A stretch of DNA of 47,773 nt from an uncultured Microbacteriaceae bacterium (GCA_937124545.1 CAKZKU010000247.1:1-47773); one strand, 5' to 3'; positions 22,834-31,358 are shown, numbered from the stretch's first letter. Numbers and translations are program-made. The notes: generated from the sequence alone by a model not told the origin.

Positions 22834-23516
22834 GCGAAGAAGTTAAGGAAGCCGCTGTGAGCGAAACTGCAGCGACCTCGGCCCCGGTGACGGACACCAA
22901 CACGGAACGTCGTGATTCCCGTGGCGGTGGACGCAGCGAGCGCGGTGGTGGCCGTAACGATCGTGGCGGTCGCGACGCGGAGAAGAGCCAGTTCCTGGAG
23001 CGCGTTGTCACCATCAACCGTGTTTCCAAGGTGGTCAAGGGTGGACGTCGGTTCAGCTTTACCGCTCTGGTTGTTGTGGGAGACGGTAACGGAATGGTGG
23101 GTGTCGGTTACGGCAAAGCCCGCGAGGTTCCCACCGCAATCTCCAAGGGTGTCGAAGACGCAAAGAAGAACTTCTTCAAAGTTCCTCGCGTTGCGCAGAC
23201 CATCCCCCACACGGTTCAGGGCGAGGCAGCTGCTGGAGTTGTACTCTTGCGTCCCGCCACTCCCGGTACCGGTGTTATCGCCGGTGGTCCGGTTCGTGCC
23301 GTACTTGAGTGCGCCGGTATCCACGACGTGCTGAGCAAGTCGCTGGGTTCCTCGAACACGCTCAACATCGTTCACGCCACTGTTGCTGCTCTGCAGATGC
23401 TCGAAGAGCCTCGCGCCGTTGCAGCCCGCCGTGGTGTGGAGTTTGAAGATGTTGCGCCCGATCACATTATCCGCAGCGAAGCCGATGCGGCCGCAGCAGT
23501 GAAGGCAGGTGCGTAA
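22830..23516 (+). CDS. rpsE: 30S ribosomal protein S5 with RGG-rich N-terminal tail
   Basis: S5 lies at the mRNA entry site and affects decoding accuracy. Its conserved core starts near residue 56 ([23 protein letters not shown]) and includes [22 protein letters not shown] and [16 protein letters not shown]. Before it is a tail of about 52 residues, acidic at first and then Arg/Gly-rich ([19 protein letters not shown]), resembling an RNA-binding RGG box. The total of 228 residues compares with about 167 in E. coli. The start is GTG 22830, overlapping rplR. Confidence 0.97.
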   Translation: MSEEVKEAAVSETAATSAPVTDTNTERRDSRGGGRSERGGGRNDRGGRDAEKSQFLERVVTINRVSKVVKGGRRFSFTALVVVGDGNGMVGVGYGKAREVPTAISKGVEDAKKNFFKVPRVAQTIPHTVQGEAAAGVVLLRPATPGTGVIAGGPVRAVLECAGIHDVLSKSLGSSNTLNIVHATVAALQMLEEPRAVAARRGVEFEDVAPDHIIRSEADAAAAVKAGA

Positions 23517-23701
23517 TGGCTAAGCAGCTCAAGATCACCCAGGTGAAGTCGAAGATTAGTGAAAAGCAGAACATGCGAGACACTCTTCGTAGCCTGGGCC
23601 TGAGGAAGATTGGCGACTCGGTCGTCCGTGAAGATACATCCGCCAACCGCGGGTACGTGCGCACCGTCGCACACCTGGTGAAGGTCGAGGAGATTAACTA
23701 A
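23516..23701 (+). CDS. rpmD: 50S ribosomal protein L30
   Basis: L30 (61 residues) is a small large-subunit protein absent from some bacteria. [27 protein letters not shown] and the [11 protein letters not shown] end match the family. It is coupled to rpsE by a one-base overlap and to rplO in the same way. Confidence 0.97.
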   Translation: MAKQLKITQVKSKISEKQNMRDTLRSLGLRKIGDSVVREDTSANRGYVRTVAHLVKVEEIN

Positions 23702-24549
23702 TGGCCGAGGAAAAGAAGCCCGCTGCGAAGAAGCCTGCAGCAAAGCCTGCGGCAAAGCCGGCAGCGAAGAAACCAGCTGCTAGCGCTGCCAAGGCGCCTG
23801 CAGCGAAGAAGCCTGCAGCAAATAAGCCAGCGGCAAAGCCTGCTGCCAGCACCGCAAAAGCACCGGCGGCGAAAAAGCCTGCAGCTAAGTCGACCACGGC
23901 AAAGCCTGCAGCTAAAGCCCCAGCAGCTAAGAAGCCAGCCGCAGCGGCGAAAGCCCCTGCAGCGGCTAAGTCTGCGGAGAAGAAGCCCGCTGCAGCCAAG
24001 GCGCCCGCGGCCAAAGCCGCAGCACCTGCTGCGAAGAAGGCGACCACCAGCGATGCTCCTGCGAAGAAGCCCGCTGCGAAGAAGCCTGCTGCCAAAGAAG
24101 AGTCTCGTCCCGGTGTGGTGAAGCTTCACCACCTGCGCCCTGCTCCTGGAGCCAAGAAAGCCAAGACCCGCGTTGGTCGTGGTGAGGCATCGAAGGGTAA
24201 GACTGCGGGTCGCGGTACTAAGGGAACGAAGGCTCGCTACCAGGTTCGTCCTGGGTTCGAAGGTGGCCAGCTCACCTCGGTGATGCGTGCTCCCAAGTTG
24301 CGCGGGTTCACCAACCCGTTCCGCGTGGAGTACCAGGTAGTGAACGTCGGTCGCTTGGCTGAGCTCTACCCCAAGGGCGGCGAAGTCACCAGTGCTGACC
24401 TCGTTGCTAAGGGTGCCGTTCGTAAGAACGAGAAGGTCAAGGTCCTGGCCGATGGTGACCTGAGTGTTGCTCTCACGGTGAGCGTTGACAAGGTGTCGAA
24501 GCAAGCGGCGGAGAAAATCGCGAAAGCTGGCGGTTCCGTCAAGGAGTAG
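23701..24549 (+). CDS. rplO: 50S ribosomal protein L15 with a long Ala/Lys/Pro histone-like N-terminal tail
   Basis: The L15 core is residues 139-282 ([51 protein letters not shown]) and has the usual length of about 144. Before it lies a tail of about 135 residues built of AAK, KPAAK and [10 protein letters not shown] units, almost only Ala, Lys and Pro, ending in KEESRPG. It resembles histone H1 C-termini and the tails of actinobacterial HupB. The reading frame is continuous, and synonymous codons vary between repeat units, so the tail looks maintained as protein rather than freshly expanded DNA. The start ATG 23701 overlaps rpmD by one base. The role of the tail is unknown; RNA or DNA binding is plausible from charge. 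Confidence 0.95.
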   Translation: MAEEKKPAAKKPAAKPAAKPAAKKPAASAAKAPAAKKPAANKPAAKPAASTAKAPAAKKPAAKSTTAKPAAKAPAAKKPAAAAKAPAAAKSAEKKPAAAKAPAAKAAAPAAKKATTSDAPAKKPAAKKPAAKEESRPGVVKLHHLRPAPGAKKAKTRVGRGEASKGKTAGRGTKGTKARYQVRPGFEGGQLTSVMRAPKLRGFTNPFRVEYQVVNVGRLAELYPKGGEVTSADLVAKGAVRKNEKVKVLADGDLSVALTVSVDKVSKQAAEKIAKAGGSVKE

Positions 24550-24556
24550 GCGTTGA

Positions 24557-24592
24557 CCCCGGTGTGATGGTCACCCGACCTTTTCACCGGGG
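24557..24592 (+). terminator. Weak hairpin between rplO and secY
   Basis: CCCCGGTG (24557-24564) pairs with CACCGGGG (24585-24592) around a 20-base loop. An inner GGTG/CACC pairing is an alternative. There is no T run at the base, so at most it is an attenuator before the secY promoter. Confidence 0.3.
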
Positions 24593-24604
24593 GCGCTGAG
24601 CCGG

Positions 24605-24610
24605 TAGGCT
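24605..24610 (+). promoter_or_regulatory. Probable -10 box of a secY-adk promoter
   Basis: TAGGCT lies 45 bases before the secY start. TTTTCA 18 bases upstream is a poor -35. It suggests secY-adk can be transcribed separately from the ribosomal genes before it. Confidence 0.4.
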
Positions 24611-24649
24611 CGAACCCACGTGTCGCCAGGCACGGTGCAGGAGGATGAT

Positions 24650-25972
24650 GTGTTCAGTGCTCTAGGGAGAATCTTTAAGACTCCTGATCTGAGGAGGAAA
24701 GTTCTCTTTACGCTGGCCATCATCGGAATCTTCCGGTTGGGCTCTTTCATCCCCGCACCGTTCGTCGATTACCGCAACGTCCAACAGTGTCTTGCGGGAA
24801 CAAATGACACCGCGGGTCTCTACGAGCTGATCAACCTCTTCAGTGGCGGGGCCCTTCTTCAGTTGTCAATTTTTGCGCTCGGAATCATGCCCTACATCAC
24901 GGCATCGATTATTACGCAGCTCTTGCGCGTCGTCATTCCTCACTTTGAGGCGCTGCATAAAGAGGGACAAGCTGGCCAGGCCAAGCTGACCCAGTACACC
25001 CGGTACCTCACCATTGGCTTGGCGCTTCTGCAGTCGACCACCCTGATCACGGTGGCCCGTAGCGGCGCGCTCTTCGGATCCTCGGGAGCTCCTGCGTGTA
25101 ACCAGCTGCTCTCGAATGACGCTTGGTACGCGATCATGCTGATGGTCATCACCATGACGGCCGGGACCGGATTAATCATGTGGCTCGGTGAGATGATCAC
25201 CGAGCGTGGCGTGGGTAACGGAATGTCCCTGCTGATTTTCGTTTCGATTGCTGCAGTTTTCCCGTCGTCGCTGTGGTCCATCGCCCAGTCAAACGGTTCC
25301 ACAATCTTCGTCATCGTGGTGGCCGTAGGAATTGTCATCATGGGCTTGGTCGTCTTCGTTGAGCAGTCTCAACGTCGGGTTCCTGTCCAGTACGCCAAGC
25401 GGATGGTGGGCCGCCGCACCTTCGGTGGAACAAATACCTACATCCCGATCAAGGTGAATATGGCCGGTGTTATCCCGGTGATTTTTGCTTCCTCACTGCT
25501 GTATCTGCCGGCACTCTTCGCGCAGTTCAATGCGACGGGAGCCGATGGAAGCACGCCTTCGTGGGTCGTCTGGATTCAGAACAACCTCACCTCCGGAGAC
25601 AACGCGCTCTACATGGCGGTGTACTTCCTGTTGATTGTGGGCTTCACGTACTTCTATGTCGCCATCATCTTCAACCCCGAAGAGGTCGCCGACAACATGA
25701 AGCGCTACGGAGGCTTCATCCCCGGTATCCGTGCAGGACGCCCGACCGCCGAGTACCTCGACTACGTTTTGACCCGTATCACGCTGCCAGGCTCTCTGTA
25801 TCTTGGCCTTGTTGCACTGATTCCGCTGATAGCGCTGGCGACCGTAAACGCCAATCAAAACTTCCCGTTTGGCGGCGCCAGCATTCTGATCATCGTGGGT
25901 GTCGGTTTGGACACGGTGAAGCAGATTGACGCGCAGCTGCAACAGCGCCACTACGAGGGCCTACTGAAGTGA
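24650..25972 (+). CDS. secY: Preprotein translocase subunit SecY
   Basis: SecY (440 residues from this start) is the ten-helix channel of the Sec translocon. GTG 24650 (VFSALGRIFKTPDLRRK) is chosen because AGGAGG lies 5 bases upstream and this is where homologues begin; an in-frame GTG at 24620 would add ten unconserved residues. The LGIMPYITASIITQLL segment of helix 2, GTGLIMWLGEMITERGVGNG, and PEEVADNMKRYGGFIPGIRAG in the cytoplasmic loop are diagnostic. Its end overlaps adk by four bases. Confidence 0.97.
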   Translation: MFSALGRIFKTPDLRRKVLFTLAIIGIFRLGSFIPAPFVDYRNVQQCLAGTNDTAGLYELINLFSGGALLQLSIFALGIMPYITASIITQLLRVVIPHFEALHKEGQAGQAKLTQYTRYLTIGLALLQSTTLITVARSGALFGSSGAPACNQLLSNDAWYAIMLMVITMTAGTGLIMWLGEMITERGVGNGMSLLIFVSIAAVFPSSLWSIAQSNGSTIFVIVVAVGIVIMGLVVFVEQSQRRVPVQYAKRMVGRRTFGGTNTYIPIKVNMAGVIPVIFASSLLYLPALFAQFNATGADGSTPSWVVWIQNNLTSGDNALYMAVYFLLIVGFTYFYVAIIFNPEEVADNMKRYGGFIPGIRAGRPTAEYLDYVLTRITLPGSLYLGLVALIPLIALATVNANQNFPFGGASILIIVGVGLDTVKQIDAQLQQRHYEGLLK

Positions 25973-26562
25973 GTTCGGGTACACGACTTCTCTTGATTGG
26001 CCCCCCGGGCGCTGGAAAAGGCACACAGGCTGTTGAGTTGTCGTCCGCTTTTGGTGTCCCAGCGATCTCGACCGGAGACATTTTCCGACACAACGTCAAA
26101 AACGAGACGGAATTGGGCCTCAAAGCGAAGGCGTTCATGGATGCCGGCGATAACGTTCCCGACTCTCTGACCAATGATCTGATTACCGACCGTCTGGAAA
26201 ATCCCGACTGCGCGGGAGGTTTCCTTCTCGATGGTTACCCGCGAACCCCTGACCAGGTTCGCCACCTCGATGATTTTCTTGCGAACCATAACGCGGCGCT
26301 CGATGTTGTGGTGCAGCTGGTTGCTGACCCGGATGTCGTTGTGGAACGGTTGCGTCTGCGTGCTATTGACCAGGGGCGCAGTGATGACGATGAGTCGGTG
26401 GTTCGTCACCGACTAGACGTCTATCAGGAGCAGACCGCTCCGCTGATTGATATTTTTACCGCCCGCGGCGCCGTGGTGGCGATTGATGGAATCGGTGAGA
26501 TCACTGAGGTGACCGGGCGCATCATGGCCGCCTTGGCGGAACGTGGGATTACCGCGGCCTAG
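25969..26562 (+). CDS. adk: Adenylate kinase (short type)
   Basis: Adk (197 residues) interconverts ATP, AMP and ADP. GPPGAGKGTQ at residues 11-20 is the P-loop, STGDIFRHNV binds AMP, and GGFLLDGYPRTPDQ is the conserved core. The LID between RLRLRAIDQGRSDDDE and the next helix is very short and has no zinc cysteines, as in other actinobacterial enzymes. The start is GTG 25969, overlapping the secY stop. In many bacteria map (methionine aminopeptidase) follows adk; here infA comes next. Confidence 0.97.
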   Translation: MSSGTRLLLIGPPGAGKGTQAVELSSAFGVPAISTGDIFRHNVKNETELGLKAKAFMDAGDNVPDSLTNDLITDRLENPDCAGGFLLDGYPRTPDQVRHLDDFLANHNAALDVVVQLVADPDVVVERLRLRAIDQGRSDDDESVVRHRLDVYQEQTAPLIDIFTARGAVVAIDGIGEITEVTGRIMAALAERGITAA

Positions 26563-26600
26563 GACCTCCGCGGGGACTTGTGCCCCAGCAATTGCCGGTC

Positions 26601-26606
26601 TAAGAT
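26601..26606 (+). promoter_or_regulatory. Possible -10 box of an infA promoter
   Basis: TAAGAT lies in the 130-base adk-infA gap, about 87 bases before infA. TAGGAC at 26608-26613 is an alternative. The -35 is unclear. Confidence 0.3.
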
Positions 26607-26692
26607 AGGACATTGGTGTAAAAAAGGCCGTTATGGCGTTTTTGCCCACAACGCATGACCAGTGCACACTCGTTACAACAAGACATGAGGCT

Positions 26693-26914
26693 ATGGCCAA
26701 CAAAGACGGCGTCATTGAAATCGAAGGCTCGGTAGTCGAGGCCCTTCCCAATGCAATGTTCCGTGTGGAGTTGACCAACGGCCACAAAGTGCTTGCCCAC
26801 ATTTCGGGGAAAATGCGCCAGCATTACATCCGAATTTTGCCGGAAGACAAGGTAATCGTGGAGCTAAGCCCGTACGACCTCACTCGTGGTCGCATCGTCT
26901 ACCGCTACAAGTAA
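26693..26914 (+). CDS. infA: Translation initiation factor IF-1
   Basis: IF-1 (73 residues) binds the ribosomal A site during initiation. The start ATG 26693 ([18 protein letters not shown]) gives the normal length, with GAGG just upstream; an in-frame ATG 20 codons earlier is not supported by the family. The OB-fold segments [20 protein letters not shown] and [14 protein letters not shown] are near-invariant. Confidence 0.97.
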   Translation: MANKDGVIEIEGSVVEALPNAMFRVELTNGHKVLAHISGKMRQHYIRILPEDKVIVELSPYDLTRGRIVYRYK

Positions 26915-26979
26915 GCACTGGGTAAGGAACGGCCCGGGGAACCGCTCGGGCACGAGGCCAGCGAAGAAAAGGAAACACC

Positions 26980-27093
26980 ATGAAGGTCAGCGCCAGTGTT
27001 AAGCCCATGTGCGACAAGTGCAAAGTCATTCGTCGCCACGGCAACGTGATGGTGATTTGCGAAAATCCCCGCCACAAACAGCGTCAAGGCTAA
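26980..27093 (+). CDS. rpmJ: 50S ribosomal protein L36
   Basis: A 37-residue protein starting [16 protein letters not shown]. It is the zinc-binding (C+) type: Cys11, Cys14, Cys27 and His32 are all present, followed by KQRQG at the end. L36 is a small late-assembly protein of the large subunit. AAAAGGAA lies 8 bases upstream. Its position between infA and rpsM is the usual one. Confidence 0.97.
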   Translation: MKVSASVKPMCDKCKVIRRHGNVMVICENPRHKQRQG

Positions 27094-27123
27094 TAACTCA
27101 ATAACCATAAGCAGCATCAAGAT

Positions 27124-27153
27124 CCCACCTCTGGTGGGGGACTCCCCGGGGAG
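27124..27153 (+). repeat. Two adjacent small hairpins in the rpmJ-rpsM gap
   Basis: CCCACC/GGTGGG (27124-27138) and the self-complementary CTCCCCGGGGAG (27142-27153) lie about 55 bases before rpsM. There is no T run. They may be RNA structure or a processing signal. Confidence 0.35.
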
Positions 27154-27206
27154 AGGCCCGGGCACAGATTCTGCTTCAGACCTCTCAGTGCACCAGGAGA
27201 AATGAC

Positions 27207-27581
27207 ATGGCACGTCTTGCCGGAGTCGATATTCCCCGCGAAAAGCGGGTCGAAATCGCCCTAACCTACATCTACGGTGTTGGCCGTACCCGTTCGAAGC
27301 AAACGCTCGAAGTCACGGGTATTGACCCCAGCATCCGCGTCAAAGATCTGACCGATGACCAGCTGTTGAAGCTGCGTGAACACATCGAGGGAACGTTCAA
27401 AGTGGAGGGTGACCTCCGCCGCGAGGTGACCGCCGACATCCGCCGGAAGGTAGAGATCGGCAGCTATGAGGGTATCCGCCACCGCCGTGGCCTGCCCGTG
27501 AGAGGGCAGCGCACCAAGACCAACGCCCGCACCCGCAAGGGCCCCAAGCGCACAGTCGCCGGTAAGAAGAAGGCCGCGTAG
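27207..27581 (+). CDS. rpsM: 30S ribosomal protein S13
   Basis: S13 (124 residues) forms the head bridges to the large subunit and touches P-site tRNA with its basic C-terminus. [26 protein letters not shown] at the start and [25 protein letters not shown] at the end are diagnostic. AGGAGAAA lies upstream of the ATG. rpsK follows after 39 bases. Confidence 0.98.
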   Translation: MARLAGVDIPREKRVEIALTYIYGVGRTRSKQTLEVTGIDPSIRVKDLTDDQLLKLREHIEGTFKVEGDLRREVTADIRRKVEIGSYEGIRHRRGLPVRGQRTKTNARTRKGPKRTVAGKKKAA

Positions 27582-27620
27582 TACGCGCCCCCTCGATAAC
27601 AGGATTACGGAGAAAAAATA

Positions 27621-28019
27621 ATGGCAGCACCGAAAGCGACAGCCCGCAAGCCGCGGCGTAAGTCAAAAAAGAACATTGCTGTGGGCCAAGCTCACATCAA
27701 GTCGACCTTCAATAACACGATTGTTTCGATCACGGACCCCTCGGGCGCCGTGGTGTCCTGGGCATCCTCGGGTGGTGTGGGCTTCAAAGGCTCGCGTAAG
27801 TCCACCCCCTACGCCGCACAGTTGGCGGCAGAATCTGCCGCCCGCCAGGCTCAGGAGCACGGGATGAAGAAGGTTGACGTCTTCGTGAAGGGTCCCGGCT
27901 CTGGCCGCGAGACCGCCATCCGTTCACTCCAGGCCGCAGGCCTTGAGGTTGGCTCCATCACCGATGTGACCCCGCAGGCTCACAACGGGTGCCGACCCCC
28001 CAAGCGTCGCCGCGTTTAA
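27621..28019 (+). CDS. rpsK: 30S ribosomal protein S11
   Basis: S11 (132 residues) lies on the small-subunit platform at the mRNA exit. The basic N-terminus [37 protein letters not shown] and [17 protein letters not shown] at the end are diagnostic. A 123-base spacer with an inverted repeat separates it from rpoA. Confidence 0.98.
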   Translation: MAAPKATARKPRRKSKKNIAVGQAHIKSTFNNTIVSITDPSGAVVSWASSGGVGFKGSRKSTPYAAQLAAESAARQAQEHGMKKVDVFVKGPGSGRETAIRSLQAAGLEVGSITDVTPQAHNGCRPPKRRRV

Positions 28020-28102
28020 TTTCCCGGAGTCGGCGCCCTATCGCGTCGCACTCCAGCCCCTACAACCGCATAGTTAGTCCCGGCCCCGGCCAAACCCCAC
28101 AC

Positions 28103-28124
28103 AAGTGTCATATAGCGGACACTT
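28103..28124 (+). repeat. Inverted repeat around TATAG before rpoA
   Basis: AAGTGTC (28103-28109) and GACACTT (28118-28124) form a perfect 7-base inverted repeat whose 8-base centre contains TATAG. It ends just before the rpoA ribosome binding site AAAGGAA, so it could be an mRNA hairpin near the start or an operator over a weak -10 box. Confidence 0.45.
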
Positions 28125-28142
28125 AGCCGAAAGGAATCACCA

Positions 28143-29138
28143 GTGCTCATTGCACAGCGCCCCACACTGACAGAAGAATCACTCTCCGATTTCCGCTCAG
28201 CCTTCGTGATTGAGCCCCTCGAGCCAGGCTTTGGCTACACGCTGGGTAACTCCATGCGTCGCACCCTGTTGTCCTCCATCCCCGGTGCTGCTGTTACCAG
28301 CATCCGCATCGACGGCGTGCTCCACGAGTTCGCCACCGTGGAGGGTGTCAAAGAGGACGTCACCGAGATCATCCTCAACGTCAAGAACCTCGTCGTTTCC
28401 AGCGAGCACGACGAGCCCATCACCGCCTACCTGCGTAAGCAGGGTGCCGGTGCGGTCACCGCTGCTGACATCCAGGCTCCTGCCGGTGTTGAGGTTCACA
28501 ACCCTGAACTCCACATCGCAACCCTGAACGACAAGGCCAGCTTCGAGCTGGAGCTCACCATCGAGCGTGGCCGCGGTTACGTGTCCGCTGTTCAGAACCG
28601 CAACGAGTATGCCGAGGCCGGACAGATTCCGATCGACTCGATCTACTCGCCCGTGCTGAAGGTCACCTACCGGGTGGAAGCCACCCGTGCCGGTGAGCGC
28701 ACCGACTTTGACCGCCTTGTGGTGGATGTTGAGACCAAGCCTTCGATGAGCCCGCGCGACGCTGTTGCCTCTTCTGGCCGCACACTGGTTGAGCTCTTCG
28801 GACTCGCACGCGACCTGAACCAGGAAGCAGAGGGCATCGAAATTGGCCCCGCACCGGTAGAAGCCGTGCTTTCCAGCGAAATGGCTATGCCCATTGAGAG
28901 CATGGACCTCACCGTGCGCAGCTACAACTGCCTGAAGCGCGAAGGTATCAACAACGTGAGCGAACTGGTGGCTTTGTCCGAGCACCAGCTGATGAACATT
29001 CGCAACTTCGGCCAGAAGTCGGTCGATGAGGTTCGCGACAAGCTCATCGAAATGGGTCTGTCTTTGAAGGACCCGATCCCAGGCTTTGACGGCTCTGCTT
29101 TCTACAGCGGGCTTGAAGAAGGCGAAACCTACCAATAA
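28143..29138 (+). CDS. rpoA: RNA polymerase alpha subunit
   Basis: Alpha (331 residues) dimerises to seed RNA polymerase assembly, and its C-terminal domain binds UP elements and activators. The start is GTG 28143 ([12 protein letters not shown]) behind AAAGGAA. N-terminal domain: [34 protein letters not shown]. After a linker the C-terminal domain has [17 protein letters not shown] and [13 protein letters not shown], the DNA-contacting helix-hairpin elements. Placement between rpsK and rplQ is universal. Confidence 0.98.
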   Translation: MLIAQRPTLTEESLSDFRSAFVIEPLEPGFGYTLGNSMRRTLLSSIPGAAVTSIRIDGVLHEFATVEGVKEDVTEIILNVKNLVVSSEHDEPITAYLRKQGAGAVTAADIQAPAGVEVHNPELHIATLNDKASFELELTIERGRGYVSAVQNRNEYAEAGQIPIDSIYSPVLKVTYRVEATRAGERTDFDRLVVDVETKPSMSPRDAVASSGRTLVELFGLARDLNQEAEGIEIGPAPVEAVLSSEMAMPIESMDLTVRSYNCLKREGINNVSELVALSEHQLMNIRNFGQKSVDEVRDKLIEMGLSLKDPIPGFDGSAFYSGLEEGETYQ

Positions 29139-29189
29139 CACCGGGGTCACCCCCACTACGCCCTGTGAAACACGGAAGAGAACACGACA

Positions 29190-29831
29190 ATGCCTAAGCC
29201 CACCAAAGGACCCCGCCTGGGAGGCGGACCTGCCCACGAGCGCCTGATGCTGGCAAACCTGGCCACAAGCCTGTTTGAGCACGGTCGCATCCAGACCACG
29301 GAGACTCGCGCCAAGCGCCTGCGTCCCTACGCTGAGCGTCTGGTGACCTTCGCCAAGCGTGGAGACCTTCACGCTCGCCGACGCGTGATGACCGTGATCC
29401 GCGACAAGTCCGTCGTGCACAAGTTGTTCATGGAGATTGCGCCCCAGGTCGACAAGCGCGAAGGTGGTTACACCCGGATCATCAAGACGGGCTTCCGTAA
29501 GGGAGACAACGCGTCGATGGCTGTGATTGAGCTTGTTCTTGACCCGGTCAACCCCAAGCCGAAGACCAAGAAAGCCAAGGTCGAAGAGCCCAAGGCTGCC
29601 CCAGCTCCCGAGGTTGTGGAAGAAGTTGTTGAAGACGTCACCGCTGCAGAGTCTGCCGACGCCACGGAGACCGTAGACGTTCCGGTGGACGTGCCCGCAG
29701 AGGCAGAGACCGCAGTTGAGGAATCACCTGCGGAGTCGCCGGCCGAGGAGACAGAAGCGGTTGCTGATGAAGCGCCCGAGGAAGCCCCTGCCGAAGCGCC
29801 TGCTGACGAGGACGCCGCCGACAAGAAGTAG
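29190..29831 (+). CDS. rplQ: 50S ribosomal protein L17 with a long acidic C-terminal tail
   Basis: The L17 core, residues 1 to about 118 ([61 protein letters not shown]), is standard. A short basic linker ([13 protein letters not shown]) follows and then about 85 residues rich in Glu, Ala, Pro, Val and Asp, ending DEDAADKK. In E. coli the whole protein is 127 residues. The tail is strongly acidic and probably disordered, and it would project from the tunnel-exit side of the large subunit. It is the last gene before a strong terminator. Confidence 0.96.
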   Translation: MPKPTKGPRLGGGPAHERLMLANLATSLFEHGRIQTTETRAKRLRPYAERLVTFAKRGDLHARRRVMTVIRDKSVVHKLFMEIAPQVDKREGGYTRIIKTGFRKGDNASMAVIELVLDPVNPKPKTKKAKVEEPKAAPAPEVVEEVVEDVTAAESADATETVDVPVDVPAEAETAVEESPAESPAEETEAVADEAPEEAPAEAPADEDAADKK

Positions 29832-29839
29832 CACTGTCG

Positions 29840-29875
29840 AAAAAGCCCCCAACCGCGCTGTTGGGGGCTTTTTCT
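29840..29875 (+). terminator. Terminator after rplQ
   Basis: AAAAAGCCCCCAAC (29840-29853) and GTTGGGGGCTTTTT (29860-29873) form a perfect 14-base stem with a 6-base loop and a T run. It ends the alpha operon. Confidence 0.95.
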
Positions 29876-29905
29876 TTGGGCGGCGGGCACTATTCGAATT
29901 ACACT
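29876..29905 (+). promoter_or_regulatory. Promoter of truA, leaderless
   Basis: TTGGGC (29876-29881) and TACACT (29900-29905) are 18 bases apart. The -10 ends 6 bases before the GTG start at 29912. The promoter begins directly where the rplQ terminator ends. Confidence 0.5.
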
Positions 29906-29911
29906 GACGAC

Positions 29912-30745
29912 GTGTCCGTCCGACTAAAAATTGAGTGTGCCTATTTGGGCACCAGATATTCGGGATGGGCCAAGCAATCTCATCGAATCACGATCCAGGG
30001 CGAAATTGAGCGCGCCCTAGCAACGGTGTTGCATGCCTCGCTTGCCGAGGTCACCACTGTGGTTGCCGGACGCACCGATGCAGGGGTGCACGCTATCGGG
30101 CAGGTTGCTCATGCAGATCTTGCCGATTCGATCACTCTCAGCCCCGCTGCGTTATCGTCGCTGGCGAAGAGGGTGAATGGAGCACTTGGCACCGATGAAA
30201 TCACCGTGTACTCGATCGCTTTGGCTCCGGAAGGTTTCGACGCCCGATTTTCTGCGCTCTCCCGGCATTACGAATATCGCCTGGCCGATCGACCCGCCCA
30301 CAAAAACCCGCTGAAAAAGGACATTACGGCGGTCTCGCCGTATGCCCTGGAGCCCCAGGCCATGAATGACGCCGCCGACGCGCTTCTGGGCCTTCACGAT
30401 TTTCGCGCATTCTGTCGCCCGCGGGCAGGCGCCACCACGATCAGGACGCTTCAGAGCTTTTCCTGGAGGCGAGAAGCCGATGGAGTGTTGGTCGCTCAGT
30501 TGAGCGCTGATGCGTTTTGCCACTCGATGGTGCGCTCGTTGGTCGGAGCATGTGTTGCTGTTGGGCGAGGAGTATTGAGTATCCCCGACCTCATCGCTGC
30601 CCGGGACCGCGGCGAGCGCACCAGTTTGTGGGTGACGATGCCGGCCAAAGGGCTCACGCTGTGTTCGGTGACGTATCCACCCGAGGAGACCCTGGCGGCT
30701 CGGGCGGAGCAAACCCGCGCTTCCCGCGAGAAACCGCGGGATTGA
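29912..30745 (+). CDS. truA: tRNA pseudouridine synthase A
   Basis: TruA makes pseudouridine at positions 38-40 of tRNA anticodon stems. From GTG 29912 (VSVRLKIECAYLGTRYSGWAKQ) it has 277 residues. VAGRTDAGVHAIGQVAH holds the catalytic aspartate, FSALSRHYEYRLADR follows, and LSADAFCHSMVRSLVGACVAVG is the family's C-terminal motif. An in-frame ATG at 29861 lies inside the rplQ terminator and is rejected. The position after rplQ is common in Gram-positives. Confidence 0.95.
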   Translation: MSVRLKIECAYLGTRYSGWAKQSHRITIQGEIERALATVLHASLAEVTTVVAGRTDAGVHAIGQVAHADLADSITLSPAALSSLAKRVNGALGTDEITVYSIALAPEGFDARFSALSRHYEYRLADRPAHKNPLKKDITAVSPYALEPQAMNDAADALLGLHDFRAFCRPRAGATTIRTLQSFSWRREADGVLVAQLSADAFCHSMVRSLVGACVAVGRGVLSIPDLIAARDRGERTSLWVTMPAKGLTLCSVTYPPEETLAARAEQTRASREKPRD

Positions 30746-30770
30746 CCGCCCCCGCAATGTCCCCTAAGCT
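30742..30770 (+). promoter_or_regulatory. Promoter of rplM-rpsI
   Basis: TTGACC (30742-30747) and TAAGCT (30765-30770) are exactly 17 bases apart. As with rpsL, the stop codon TGA of the upstream gene is inside the -35 hexamer. Confidence 0.7.
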
Positions 30771-30824
30771 TGGGCGCTGGTGGCAATCGCCGATTGTTCA
30801 CCAGGTTGAGCCCTCCACCGGGCC

Positions 30825-30839
30825 GTTCTGATTCAGAAC
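30825..30839 (+). repeat. Palindrome in the rplM leader
   Basis: GTTCTGA and TCAGAAC flank a single T, a near-perfect 15-base palindrome about 50 bases before rplM. As RNA the loop would be tight, so a DNA operator is as likely. No known L13 leader structure is recognised. Confidence 0.4.
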
Positions 30840-30888
30840 ACCCACGGAGCGGGATTCACGAACACCTCGAACCGCAAAGGAATGTCGC

Positions 30889-31335
30889 ATGACGCGCACC
30901 TTTTCACCCAAGCCCGCTGATGTTCAGCGCGAGTGGCTCGTTATCGATGCCGCTGACGTTGTTCTCGGCCGTTTGGCCTCTCACGCCGCCGCTCTCCTGC
31001 GCGGCAAGCACAAGCCGACCTTCGCACCGCACATGGACATGGGTGACCACGTCATCATTGTGAACGCGGACAAGGTTGTTCTCACCGGGTCCAAGTTGAC
31101 CCAGAAAGTGGCTTACCGTCACTCCGGTTACCCCGGTGGTCTGACCGGCGTCACCTACGACAAGTTGATGGAAGACAACCCGGTTCGCGCGGTGGAGAAA
31201 GCTGTCCGCGGCATGCTCCCCAAGAACACCCTCGGTCGTGACCAGATGGCCAAGCTGAAGGTCTACACCGGTGGCGAGCACCCTCACCAGGCGCAGATGC
31301 CCAAGCCCTACTCTCTCGACCAGATCGCGCAGTAG
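30889..31335 (+). CDS. rplM: 50S ribosomal protein L13
   Basis: L13 (148 residues) is an early large-subunit assembly protein. [42 protein letters not shown] and [21 protein letters not shown] are diagnostic. AAAGGAA lies upstream of ATG 30889. rpsI follows after 23 bases. Confidence 0.98.
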   Translation: MTRTFSPKPADVQREWLVIDAADVVLGRLASHAAALLRGKHKPTFAPHMDMGDHVIIVNADKVVLTGSKLTQKVAYRHSGYPGGLTGVTYDKLMEDNPVRAVEKAVRGMLPKNTLGRDQMAKLKVYTGGEHPHQAQMPKPYSLDQIAQ

Positions 31336-31358
31336 CGCAGAAGCTAAGGACACCTAAC

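Noticed and set aside
23701..24110. The L15 tail as a separate histone-like gene or a frameshift artefact
   Set aside because: There is no stop or internal ribosome binding site before the L15 core and the frame is continuous, so it is one protein.
29861..29911. Longer N-terminus for TruA (ATG 29861)
   Set aside because: It starts inside the rplQ terminator stem; homology begins at GTG 29912.
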